In this document: in pieces, positions 1-5,834 of the stretch
Position numbering within the stretch: position 1 is the stretch's first letter
Layout: every line of letters starts with the position of its first letter
DNA from: Phycisphaerales bacterium
GTDB lineage: Bacteria > Planctomycetota > Phycisphaerae > SM23-33
Direction: 5' to 3'
Length of the DNA: 6,520 bases
NCBI GenBank assembly: GCA_003153915.1
Contig: PMBX01000085.1
Span: 137 to 6,656 of the forward strand
Program-made: the position numbers and the translations under genes
The notes under the pieces: model-generated
Seen by the model: the letters and a program-made list of their open reading frames with translations, nothing else
What the model was told of the DNA's origin: nothing
Databases searched by the model: none

Positions 1-726
1 GTGGCCATCCGCGTGGGCGTCAACGAAGGCTCAGTCGTCGATCGCGCCGAGGGGGCGCGGCGGTCGGCCGATCTCGCCCGGCCGCTCGATGAATTGATGG
101 TAGAAAAGCTGGCCGAGTACCTGGAGGTCTTTCACCAGGAGCATTTCTCCAACCTGGTGCTTTCGGCCAAGAGCCACGACGCTTTCACCACCATCGCCGC
201 CTACCGCCGCATGGCGCGGCGGTGGAACTATCCCCTGCACCTGGGCGTGACGCACTCGGGAACGCCCGCCACCGGAGCGATCCGCTCGGCGGCGGCGCTG
301 GGGGCGCTGCTGAGCGAGGGAATAGGCGATACCATACGAGTGTCCTACGCCGGCGAACCGGTCTGCGAGGTCCGCTCGGCGGTGGACCTGCTTTGCAGCC
401 TGCGCCTCCGCCCCCGGATTGGGGTGGACCTGGTGGCATGCCCCACCTGCGGCCGCGCGGCGACGGACGTGGTGCGACTCGCCGAGGATATCCGCGCCGC
501 CCTGGCCGATCTGAAGGCCCCCATCACCGTGGCGGTCATGGGCTGCGTGGTCAACGGACCCGGCGAGGCTGCAAACGCCGATGTCGCCGTCTGTGCCGGG
601 GACGGCAAGGCCGTCCTCTATCGCAAGGGCAAGGCCCTCGCCAGCGTGGTGACATCGCAAATTGTCGCCTCCGTGGTGGCCGAGGCACGCAAGGCGGCTG
701 AGGAAATCGGCCCTCGAAAAGTTTGA
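1..726 (+). CDS. ispG: IspG (GcpE), 4-hydroxy-3-methylbut-2-enyl diphosphate synthase, C-terminal part
   Basis: IspG converts the cyclic diphosphate MEcPP to HMBPP in the MEP isoprenoid pathway, in the cytoplasm, using a [4Fe-4S] cluster. Seen here, numbered from the first codon: the TIM-barrel segment with R4 and N8 (IRVGVN), K57 (LSAK), R113 and S115 (IRVS), then the ferredoxin-like cluster domain with C147 and C150 (ACPTCGR), C182 (MGCVVNGPGE) and E189. The spacings 3, 32 and 7 equal those of E. coli C270, C273, C305 and E312, so about 120 residues are missing upstream. The GTG at base 1 is therefore an internal Val, not the start. One oddity is H85 in the GVTHSG motif, where the family usually has Glu (GVTEAG). 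The reading frame ends in TGA with no T-rich terminator behind it. The family call is very sure; activity with His at position 85 is an open question. Confidence 0.96.
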   Translation: MAIRVGVNEGSVVDRAEGARRSADLARPLDELMVEKLAEYLEVFHQEHFSNLVLSAKSHDAFTTIAAYRRMARRWNYPLHLGVTHSGTPATGAIRSAAALGALLSEGIGDTIRVSYAGEPVCEVRSAVDLLCSLRLRPRIGVDLVACPTCGRAATDVVRLAEDIRAALADLKAPITVAVMGCVVNGPGEAANADVAVCAGDGKAVLYRKGKALASVVTSQIVASVVAEARKAAEEIGPRKV

Positions 727-781
727 AAAACGGATACCACGGAATTAAACCACAATTCATGTGGAATGAGGCAGTGTTTGA

Positions 782-829
782 CCACCGGTACCCATGCCTT
801 CAACCACGGAGCGGCATGGACATTGGTGG
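782..829. repeat. Nested inverted repeat upstream of the DUF4185-like gene
   Basis: The outer arms CCACC (782-786) and GGTGG (825-829) enclose the inner arms CCATGCC (792-798) and GGCATGG (813-819). The internal loop is symmetric, five bases on each side, and the apical loop is 14 bases. It sits 38 bases before the likely start codon in the 125-base gap after ispG. It could be an mRNA leader hairpin, the end of the ispG transcript, or a protein-binding palindrome. There is no T-run after it, so a classical terminator is unlikely. A smaller CCACA/TGTGG hairpin lies at 750-764. I see no convincing promoter in this gap. Confidence 0.45.
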
Positions 830-866
830 AGGAGCCTGTCTTGAATGAAGCTTGGAGGTAAGGAGA

Positions 867-1910
867 ATGGCTACTCGTTTCTCGATGGCCCAAAGCACCC
901 ACATCAAGGGATTGGAATGGTGTGGCGATCGCATCTCCTATCCAGAGGCAGATATCCAGGGCGATACGTTCCCGATGACATGGGCCGATGATGGAGAGAT
1001 TTACGCAGCGGCCGGGGATCCCATGTGGGGGGAAACAATAGACGGGCTGGATGTCGAGAAGTTCTGCGGTGGCCCCGGCGACTACAAGATCACGAAGGTC
1101 AACCACATGAACGATTATCGGGGCTGGGGTGGGGATGGACCGAAACCCAGCGGAATGATTTGCATTGATGGCGTCCTGTATCTTGCTTTTCAGGACATGC
1201 TTGGCGCCCGGCGGCCGCCATTTAGTCTGATATCACAGCATGGCAGTGACGCCCAGATCGTCTATTCCACCAACAAGGGTTGGTTCTGGGTTCCGGCTCT
1301 TGGAAACATCGAGGCGCCCATGTTCCCCGGCCACAAGTTCGGCGGGCCGGTATTCGTGAACTTCGGCCGCAACAACGCCAATGCCCGTGACGAGTATGTC
1401 TACGCCGTCTCGTCCGACCAGTGGGATAACGGTTCCAACCTTCGACTAGGCCGCGTTCCCGCCGACAGCATCCTGAGGCGTGAAGCGTGGGCGTGGGTGT
1501 GCGCCTTCTCGCCATCGGGCGAACCGGCATGGAGTCATGACCTTGACGAATCCGTTCCTATCTTGAGTCTGCACAGGTGGCTCGGTCTTCCGGAGATGGT
1601 ATATCTGGCGGGCATCCGGCGGTACCTGCTGTTGACCTGGCGGCTGCACAAGGACTTTTCCCCGGATGATGGAACCGATCTGATCGTTTGTGAGGCGCCC
1701 GAGCCGTGGGGGCCATTTTCATTGGTTCATTTCGAGGAATACTGGGAAGGCAAGGATTTCAACCCCTACTGCCCGAGAGTACCGCTGAAATGGATGGATC
1801 CAGACGGCACAACCGGTTGGCTCCAGTTTTCCGGAAGCTGGGGTGTGGCTGGCAAGAAGGCTGGGTTCTACAGGTCACACGTACGCCAGTTCCGCTTGAG
1901 AATGGCATAA
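867..1910 (+). CDS. DUF4185-like beta-propeller protein (glycosidase-like fold)
   Basis: This is a 347-residue protein resembling the DUF4185 family from memory of its pattern. Matching elements in order are an N-terminal DTFPMTWADDGEIY stretch, a KPSGM..DGVLYL blade, a GGPVFVNFGRNNANARDEYVY block in the middle, a LGRVPADSILRREAW segment, and near the C-terminus EAPEPWGPF followed by KWMDPDGTTGWLQFSGSW. Families of this kind are predicted five-bladed propellers related in fold to GH43-type glycosidases; the substrate is unknown and I cannot assign catalytic residues. There is no signal peptide or membrane segment, so it is probably cytoplasmic. The ATG at 867 is preferred because GGAGG (854-858) lies 8 bases upstream. 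The in-frame TTG at 852 would start before that ribosome binding site. It stands alone: ispG ends 140 bases before and the next gene is over 600 bases away. The family call is fairly sure; the function is not known. Confidence 0.72.
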   Translation: MATRFSMAQSTHIKGLEWCGDRISYPEADIQGDTFPMTWADDGEIYAAAGDPMWGETIDGLDVEKFCGGPGDYKITKVNHMNDYRGWGGDGPKPSGMICIDGVLYLAFQDMLGARRPPFSLISQHGSDAQIVYSTNKGWFWVPALGNIEAPMFPGHKFGGPVFVNFGRNNANARDEYVYAVSSDQWDNGSNLRLGRVPADSILRREAWAWVCAFSPSGEPAWSHDLDESVPILSLHRWLGLPEMVYLAGIRRYLLLTWRLHKDFSPDDGTDLIVCEAPEPWGPFSLVHFEEYWEGKDFNPYCPRVPLKWMDPDGTTGWLQFSGSWGVAGKKAGFYRSHVRQFRLRMA

Positions 1911-1991
1911 TGCCGGAAACCCGATTGTGTAATGGACGCTCTACATTGCGCGTAATCCGTGGAGAAGGGGGTGGGAGATCAAAAAGGGCGC

Positions 1992-2014
1992 AATGCCCCG
2001 TTTGTTAGGGCATT
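1992..2014. repeat. 7-bp inverted repeat after the DUF4185-like gene
   Basis: AATGCCC (1992-1998) and GGGCATT (2008-2014) are perfect complements around a 9-base loop, 82 bases after the stop codon. No T-run follows on the + strand. On the - strand the hairpin is followed after a few bases by CCCTTTTT. It may be a weak or bidirectional transcript end. The rest of 1911-2116 shows no gene with codon-like structure or a ribosome binding site; I see only short CCGGAT repeats near 2031-2044. Confidence 0.35.
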
Positions 2015-2116
2015 CATGTGCCCCAGGCCCCCGGATCGCCGGATTTGGATCGGACCACGACCGCCGTCAGAGGGAATGAAAGCTGCTTTTGCGCCTATTT
2101 TTGTGCCTACAAGATG

Positions 2117-2146
2117 TTGACAGACTCAGCCGGTCGCACGTAGAAT
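2117..2146 (+). promoter_or_regulatory. Sigma70-type promoter of the prepilin-like gene
   Basis: A perfect -35 box TTGACA (2117-2122) is followed by 18 bases and the -10 box TAGAAT (2141-2146), one mismatch from consensus. Transcription would begin near 2153, leaving a leader of about 370 bases before the ATG at 2523. No better promoter is visible nearer the gene: a TAAAAT at 2480-2485 has no -35 partner at a usable distance. Confidence 0.7.
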
Positions 2147-2152
2147 ATGTAT

Positions 2153-2522
2153 AGCGGTGGTGCGGAACGCCATCGACGGCGCCGGTAGGCGAGTTGAGTA
2201 CCGCTCTGATACGATTCGCGTGTCCTATATCGCTTGCTGCCTGCCCGCCACGAAGCGTTCCCGGCCAAGCTGTATGTGTTTCTCTCGCCGCGCCAAGGCG
2301 AGGTGCAAACAATGCTTGGTCTCGCCGACAAGATACATGTTTTGCCGCCAGGCCCCCGGCGGGGGAAGGCGGCGCCGGTCGGGCGGCGTAGCCCTGCCGG
2401 TACAGCGCCGTCCGGTGGAGATGTCCGCAAGGTATCGTACATCCATCTTGGGATAACAAAGACCCGACGACGCCGATTGTAAAATGAGATAAACAAACGG
2501 GGGGAAGGCAAGGAGCTTTATC
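2153..2522 (+). promoter_or_regulatory. Long, highly structured 5' leader of the prepilin-like gene (candidate riboregulator)
   Basis: This is about 370 bases between the inferred transcription start and the ATG. Helices that can be read directly are: AGCGGT (2153-2158) with ACCGCT (2200-2205), closing a domain that holds a CGCC/GGCG hairpin (2180-2191); CTCGCC (2284-2289) with GGCGAG (2297-2302); GCCGCC (2344-2349) with GGCGGC (2368-2373) around an inner CCCCC/GGGGG stem (2353-2365); and GGGC/GCCC (2381-2394). Several arms have a second possible partner: CTCGCC recurs at 2321-2326, GGCGGC at 2382-2387, and GGGGGAAGGC recurs with one more G at 2499-2509, just before the Shine-Dalgarno sequence. 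I do not recognise a known riboswitch, RNase P RNA, tmRNA or SRP RNA. Overlapping small frames have no ribosome binding site. It could instead be an independent small RNA gene or simply repetitive GC-rich spacer. Confidence 0.4.
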
Positions 2523-3449
2523 ATGATCAAGCGACGTAAACGAGGTTTCACGCTGGTGGAACTGCTGGTGGTCATCGCGATCATCGCGCTGCTGATATCC
2601 ATCCTGCTGCCAAGCCTCAACCAGGTCAGGGAATTGGCCAAGCGCGTGATGTGCAAATCCAACCTCAACAGCTTGGGCAAGGGATACGCCATCTACCTCA
2701 ATAACAACGATGACAGCTTCCCGTTCCACAACGCTTCAGGGTGGACACAGAACACCGGCACTGTCAATGGCGGTTCCACTGATGCGAAACGTGCCTGTGC
2801 CCCCAGCGACAGAAACACCCCGAATGACAATCAGTTGGTGAACGTAAACCCCGGCAACTACTGCATCACCTCTGTGCCCTACATGCTCGTGCGGGACGGG
2901 CAGGACCCGGGTCTGTTTTGTTGCCCCAGCGATACCGCCGAAGCTGATAAGACGATCAAGGACGGAAACGGAAACCTTTTCTGGGATTTTAAAAATTCCT
3001 TGTGCCTCAGTTACTCTACCCAAGGGGTAGGCACCGGTTCCATAGATACCAAAATTAACCTTCCCTTCAGGGAACCCAAGCAGTTCATCCTGGCCGACAT
3101 GAACCCCAACTGGGACGATACTAGGAAGGGCGATTCGGCCCTGGTGGCATGGGCAAATTCGGGCATGACCGAAGTTCAAAAGAAGAACAACATGAGTCGT
3201 AACCACCGTGGCGAGGAAATCGAGACCCTGCGCGGCAACGGCTCGGCGGCCAGTTTCAAGCAGCGGGCGGACATCGGTGACGCGTATCCCGCTGTTATCC
3301 CGAATCGTAATGACTGCATCTATACCACGTACGGTGGCACTCCCGGCAATGCCCAAAGCTCTATCGATACCAACGGGGCCGATCAAGTGGCGTCCGAGGA
3401 CGCTTTCCTTTGGGGTCCCCGGACAACAACTGCAACCGAGAGGCGCTAG
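2523..3449 (+). CDS. Prepilin-type (PulG/DUF1559-like) pseudopilin protein
   Basis: This is a 308-residue secreted protein of the type IV pilin/type II pseudopilin class. The N-terminus has a basic leader ending in G8, then the methylation-type sequence FTLVELLVVIAIIALLISILLPSL. Prepilin peptidase is expected to cut after G8 and methylate F9; E13 is the conserved Glu at mature position 5. The hydrophobic helix runs to about residue 31. Behind it come CKSNLNSLGKGYAIYLNN (44-61), LFCCPSD (131-137), ILADMNP (189-195), NDCIYT (263-268) and a terminal FLWGPR (295-300), which are typical of the large planctomycete families. The usual H-x-DGH block near the C-terminus is degenerate: H228 is present but RGNGSA replaces the DGH core. 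The start is supported by AGGAG (2511-2515), 7 bases upstream. No other secretion genes lie nearby, so it is an orphan as is common in these genomes. The exact role is unknown. Confidence 0.93.
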   Translation: MIKRRKRGFTLVELLVVIAIIALLISILLPSLNQVRELAKRVMCKSNLNSLGKGYAIYLNNNDDSFPFHNASGWTQNTGTVNGGSTDAKRACAPSDRNTPNDNQLVNVNPGNYCITSVPYMLVRDGQDPGLFCCPSDTAEADKTIKDGNGNLFWDFKNSLCLSYSTQGVGTGSIDTKINLPFREPKQFILADMNPNWDDTRKGDSALVAWANSGMTEVQKKNNMSRNHRGEEIETLRGNGSAASFKQRADIGDAYPAVIPNRNDCIYTTYGGTPGNAQSSIDTNGADQVASEDAFLWGPRTTTATERR

Positions 3450-3505
3450 TCCGGCCACACATAAGTAGAAGCCCCCTGGCCTGGCCCGGAGAGGCATAAG
3501 CGAAC

Positions 3506-3537
3506 CGAGCGGGACCGTTGCAAGACGGTCCCGCTTG
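3506..3537 (+). terminator. Strong hairpin after the prepilin-like gene, probable transcript end
   Basis: AGCGGGACCG (3508-3517) and CGGTCCCGCT (3526-3535) are a perfect 10-bp stem. A T-A pair and a T-G pair extend it inward to a GCAA (GNRA-type) tetraloop at 3520-3523. A wobble and a C-G pair extend it outward. It begins 56 bases after the stop codon. The T-run of a classical intrinsic terminator is missing (TTGCGTTGGGG follows), so termination or 3'-end protection is inferred from position and stability. Confidence 0.6.
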
Positions 3538-3682
3538 CGTTGGGGCCGATATAGTTTGCGACCTTCGTGAGCCTGGTGAGTATTTCCGGCCTGATTAGTA
3601 CTCCAGCGAGCAAACCGGCGGGGCAGAAAAAGCCTGGACTGGACCGCTCAGGCATGACATCGTTGTCGGTATGGCAATGAAG

Positions 3683-3700
3683 GCGGCCTTGGTCGGCCGC
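3683..3700 (+). promoter_or_regulatory. Hairpin abutting the ribosome binding site of the GH42 gene
   Basis: GCGGCC (3683-3688) and GGCCGC (3695-3700) form a perfect 6-bp stem with a 6-base loop. The stem ends directly before AGGA (3701-3704), the only plausible Shine-Dalgarno sequence for the ATG at 3715. It may modulate translation or be chance in GC-rich DNA. In the remaining 3538-3682 I see no gene and no convincing promoter; TTGCGA (3556-3561) with TATTTC (3581-3586) at 19 bases is weak. Confidence 0.35.
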
Positions 3701-3714
3701 AGGATGGATCTCCC

Positions 3715-5694
3715 ATGAATGCCCACACCCCCCCGTATCTTGGCGCGGCGTACTACCCCGAGGCCTGGCCGGACCAGGAAATGGACCGGGACATCGAATG
3801 GATGAAGCGGGCGGGGATGAACGTCATGCGCCTGGGCGAGTTCGCCTGGGGCCGCATGGAAGGCCGGGAAGGGACCTTCGACTTTGACTGGCTGCACCAA
3901 GCCGTCGAGCGGCTCGCTGCCGCGGGCATCGCCACCGTCCTGGGCACGCCCACCTGCACCCCGCCGGCCTGGCTGTCGCAGCGGTATCCGGAGATCCTGG
4001 CCGTGGGGGCCGACGGCAGGGCTTGCCAACACGGGGCACGGAGGCACGCCTGCCCCAACAGCCCGGTTTTTCGCGAGCATTGCCGGCGGATCGTCACGCG
4101 GATGGCCCGGGAATTCGGTAGGGATTCCAACGTCATCGGCTGGCAGATAGACAACGAGGTGTATCCCAAGGGGCCGCGCGGCTGTTGCTGTCCGGTCTGC
4201 CTGGCTGCGTTCCGCCAGGCCATGCGGGAGCGATTCGGCGACATTGCGGCCTTGAATGCAGCCTGGGGCCTGGACCTTTGGAGCATGGCCTACTGCGACT
4301 TCGATCAGCTTCCCGCTCCCCGCATGGATACATGGCACCATCCGTCCCTGCTGACGGCGTGGATGAGGTTCCAGAGCGACTCGCAGGTGCGTTTCGTCGC
4401 ATTCCAGACCGAGATTCTGAGGGATTTCACCGCCGCTCCGATATCGACGGACATGATGTACTTCAACGGGGTGGACTACCACGACATGTTCGCCTCCCTC
4501 GACCTGGTGCAACACAATAACTACCACCAGGTGGACAACCTCTGGCATGAGGCGTTCTGGGCGGACTTCTGCCGGCCGTTGAAGGACAGGCCCTTCTGGA
4601 TCAGCGAGACGGCTACGTGCTGGAACGGGGCCACCTTCGCCGAGCGATACAAGCAGGAGGGCTTCTGCCGTGCCAATACATGGCTGCCGATAGCACTGGG
4701 GGCCGAGATGAACCTTTACTGGCCGTGGCGGACGCACTGGGCCGGACAGGAACTCTGCCACAGCGCGATGCTGTCCTCCGCGGGCCGGCCTTATCACGTT
4801 TTCGAGGAGGTCCGCCAAATCGCCGAGGGCCTGGGCAAGGCGGGGGAGTTTCTCTGCGGCACGCGCCCCGCCGGCAGCGGGCTGGCTGTGCATTTTTCCG
4901 GCCTGGCGTGGTGGATGTTTGAGTTTCAGCCGATGGTCAAGGACTTCAAGTACCTCCCGCGGCTCCTGGAAGATTTCTACGGACCGATGATCCGCTCGCA
5001 GTTGCGCCCCGATGTCATCGCCCCGGCGGCGGATGTGGAGTCATATCGACTCATCTGTTCGCCCTACCTGCCCTCGCTGGAGGAAGCCGGCGTGGGGCCG
5101 CGGATGCTGGAGTGGGTGGAGCGCGGCGGAACGTGGATCGTCGGACCGTTCTCGGACGTCCGCACAGCCGAGGCCACCAAATATCGCCATGCGCCCCTGG
5201 GCTGCCTGGAGGACTGGGCAGGGGCTTTCGTTCGCTACTCCCTGCCGGGCGATCCCCGCTCCTTTGCCCTGCGGTGGGCCGACGGAGTGGAGTCGGGCGG
5301 TTCCGTGTGGTTCGACGCACTCGAACCTCGCGGTTCGGAGGCGATGGCGACCTACACCGAGGGACCGCTGGCTGGCCTGGCAGCTGTCACGCAAAGGCAA
5401 GTGGGCAAGGGGCGCATCGTCCTGCTGGGAACAGTCCCGGTGGCGGGGGACTTCCAGCGTCTGCTGCTTGGCCTGGCCGCGGCGGCGGGCATCGCCCCGG
5501 TGGCGGAAGCATCGGCCAACCTGATGGTCGTCCCTCGTCGAGGCCGGGCCGGAGAGGGCGTTATCGCCGTCGAACTTGCCAACCAGCCCGCGCAACTGAC
5601 GTTGCCCCGCCCGGCCCGTGACCTGCTGACCGGCTTGGGCCATAGCGGGCAAGTGCAGGTAAAACCATATGGCGTGATGGTGTTGGCGTTCTGA
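3715..5694 (+). CDS. GH42 beta-galactosidase
   Basis: This is a complete 659-residue glycoside hydrolase family 42 enzyme, expected to release beta-linked galactose from oligosaccharides by a retaining mechanism. The TIM barrel covers about residues 8-380: YLGAAYYPEAWP at the start, RLGEFAWGRMEGREGTFDF, TPTCTPPAWL, the acid/base E148 in WQIDNEVY, the nucleophile E298 in FWISETAT, and WPWRTHWAGQE (336-346). C113, C157, C159 and C162 reproduce the family's zinc site; the 44-residue gap and C-x-C-x2-C spacing match those I recall for Thermus A4 beta-galactosidase. The trimerisation domain (about 385-600) and a short C-terminal beta domain (about 602-659) follow, so the length is normal. There is no signal peptide, so it is cytoplasmic and probably acts on imported sugars. 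The start is fixed by the conserved N-terminus; the ribosome binding site AGGA (3701-3704) is weak. No transporter or regulator adjoins. Natural substrate other than a beta-galactoside cannot be told. Confidence 0.95.
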   Translation: MNAHTPPYLGAAYYPEAWPDQEMDRDIEWMKRAGMNVMRLGEFAWGRMEGREGTFDFDWLHQAVERLAAAGIATVLGTPTCTPPAWLSQRYPEILAVGADGRACQHGARRHACPNSPVFREHCRRIVTRMAREFGRDSNVIGWQIDNEVYPKGPRGCCCPVCLAAFRQAMRERFGDIAALNAAWGLDLWSMAYCDFDQLPAPRMDTWHHPSLLTAWMRFQSDSQVRFVAFQTEILRDFTAAPISTDMMYFNGVDYHDMFASLDLVQHNNYHQVDNLWHEAFWADFCRPLKDRPFWISETATCWNGATFAERYKQEGFCRANTWLPIALGAEMNLYWPWRTHWAGQELCHSAMLSSAGRPYHVFEEVRQIAEGLGKAGEFLCGTRPAGSGLAVHFSGLAWWMFEFQPMVKDFKYLPRLLEDFYGPMIRSQLRPDVIAPAADVESYRLICSPYLPSLEEAGVGPRMLEWVERGGTWIVGPFSDVRTAEATKYRHAPLGCLEDWAGAFVRYSLPGDPRSFALRWADGVESGGSVWFDALEPRGSEAMATYTEGPLAGLAAVTQRQVGKGRIVLLGTVPVAGDFQRLLLGLAAAAGIAPVAEASANLMVVPRRGRAGEGVIAVELANQPAQLTLPRPARDLLTGLGHSGQVQVKPYGVMVLAF

Positions 5695-5739
5695 GCCATC
5701 CACCCCGGTTGAATCCCCTCTGTACAAGCGGCTTGTGGC

Positions 5740-5769
5740 TTGACCGGAGGAGCACGGATGGATTAGAAT
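5740..5769 (+). promoter_or_regulatory. Sigma70-type promoter of the GT2 gene
   Basis: The -35 box TTGACC (5740-5745) and the -10 box TAGAAT (5764-5769) are separated by 18 bases, each one mismatch from consensus. Initiation would fall near 5776, giving a leader of about 60 bases. The spacing and the -10 hexamer are the same as in the promoter at 2117-2146, which supports both calls. Confidence 0.62.
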
Positions 5770-5797
5770 CCCCCCAGTCTTTGCCGGCTGGGATCCC

Positions 5798-5810
5798 GCG
5801 CGTTTCGCGC
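5798..5810 (+). repeat. Short hairpin in the GT2 leader
   Basis: GCGCG (5798-5802) and CGCGC (5806-5810) pair around a TTT loop, 24 bases before the start codon. A second, weaker CCCAG/CTGGG pairing lies at 5773-5792, close to the expected transcript start. Either could be chance at this GC content. Confidence 0.3.
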
Positions 5811-5834
5811 CGTTCCGTCGGCCTGGAATAACCT

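Noticed and set aside
31..660. 209-residue - strand frame across ispG
   Set aside because: It is an antisense shadow of a certain ispG frame, with a composition rich in Arg, Gly, Ala and His and no recognisable domain.
174..726. Possible second gene start within ispG
   Set aside because: TIM-barrel and cluster-domain motifs are continuous and correctly spaced from base 1 to the stop codon.
852..866. TTG at 852 as start of the DUF4185-like gene
   Set aside because: It would lie before most of the GGAGG site at 854-858, which is ideally placed for the ATG at 867.
2180..2204. CCGGTAGGCG...TACCG resembling the second stem of a GEMM-I (c-di-GMP) riboswitch
   Set aside because: The conserved upstream half of GEMM-I, with its GCAAA and tetraloop stem, is absent. 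The likeness is limited to a short stem.
2157..2482. Overlapping small + strand frames inside the leader (for example 2234-2482, TTG start)
   Set aside because: There is no ribosome binding site, the starts are non-ATG or poorly placed, residues are Arg/Gly/Pro-rich, and helices explain the sequence better.
2067..2729. 220-residue - strand frame over the leader and the start of the prepilin gene
   Set aside because: It overlaps the conserved prepilin N-terminus antisense and shows no motif.
2736..3497. 253-residue - strand frame opposite the prepilin gene
   Set aside because: It is antisense to a well-supported gene, without recognisable domains.
3595..4893. 432-residue open frame on the - strand across the GH42 gene
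   Set aside because: It lies antisense to a clear GH42 enzyme, and its translation shows no family motif. Long antisense frames are expected in GC-rich coding DNA.
5746..5766. GGAGGAG followed by ATG GAT TAG, a two-codon reading frame with a good ribosome binding site
   Set aside because: It lies between the -35 and -10 boxes of a good promoter, so the transcript should start after it. Met-Asp-stop is too short to call without conservation.
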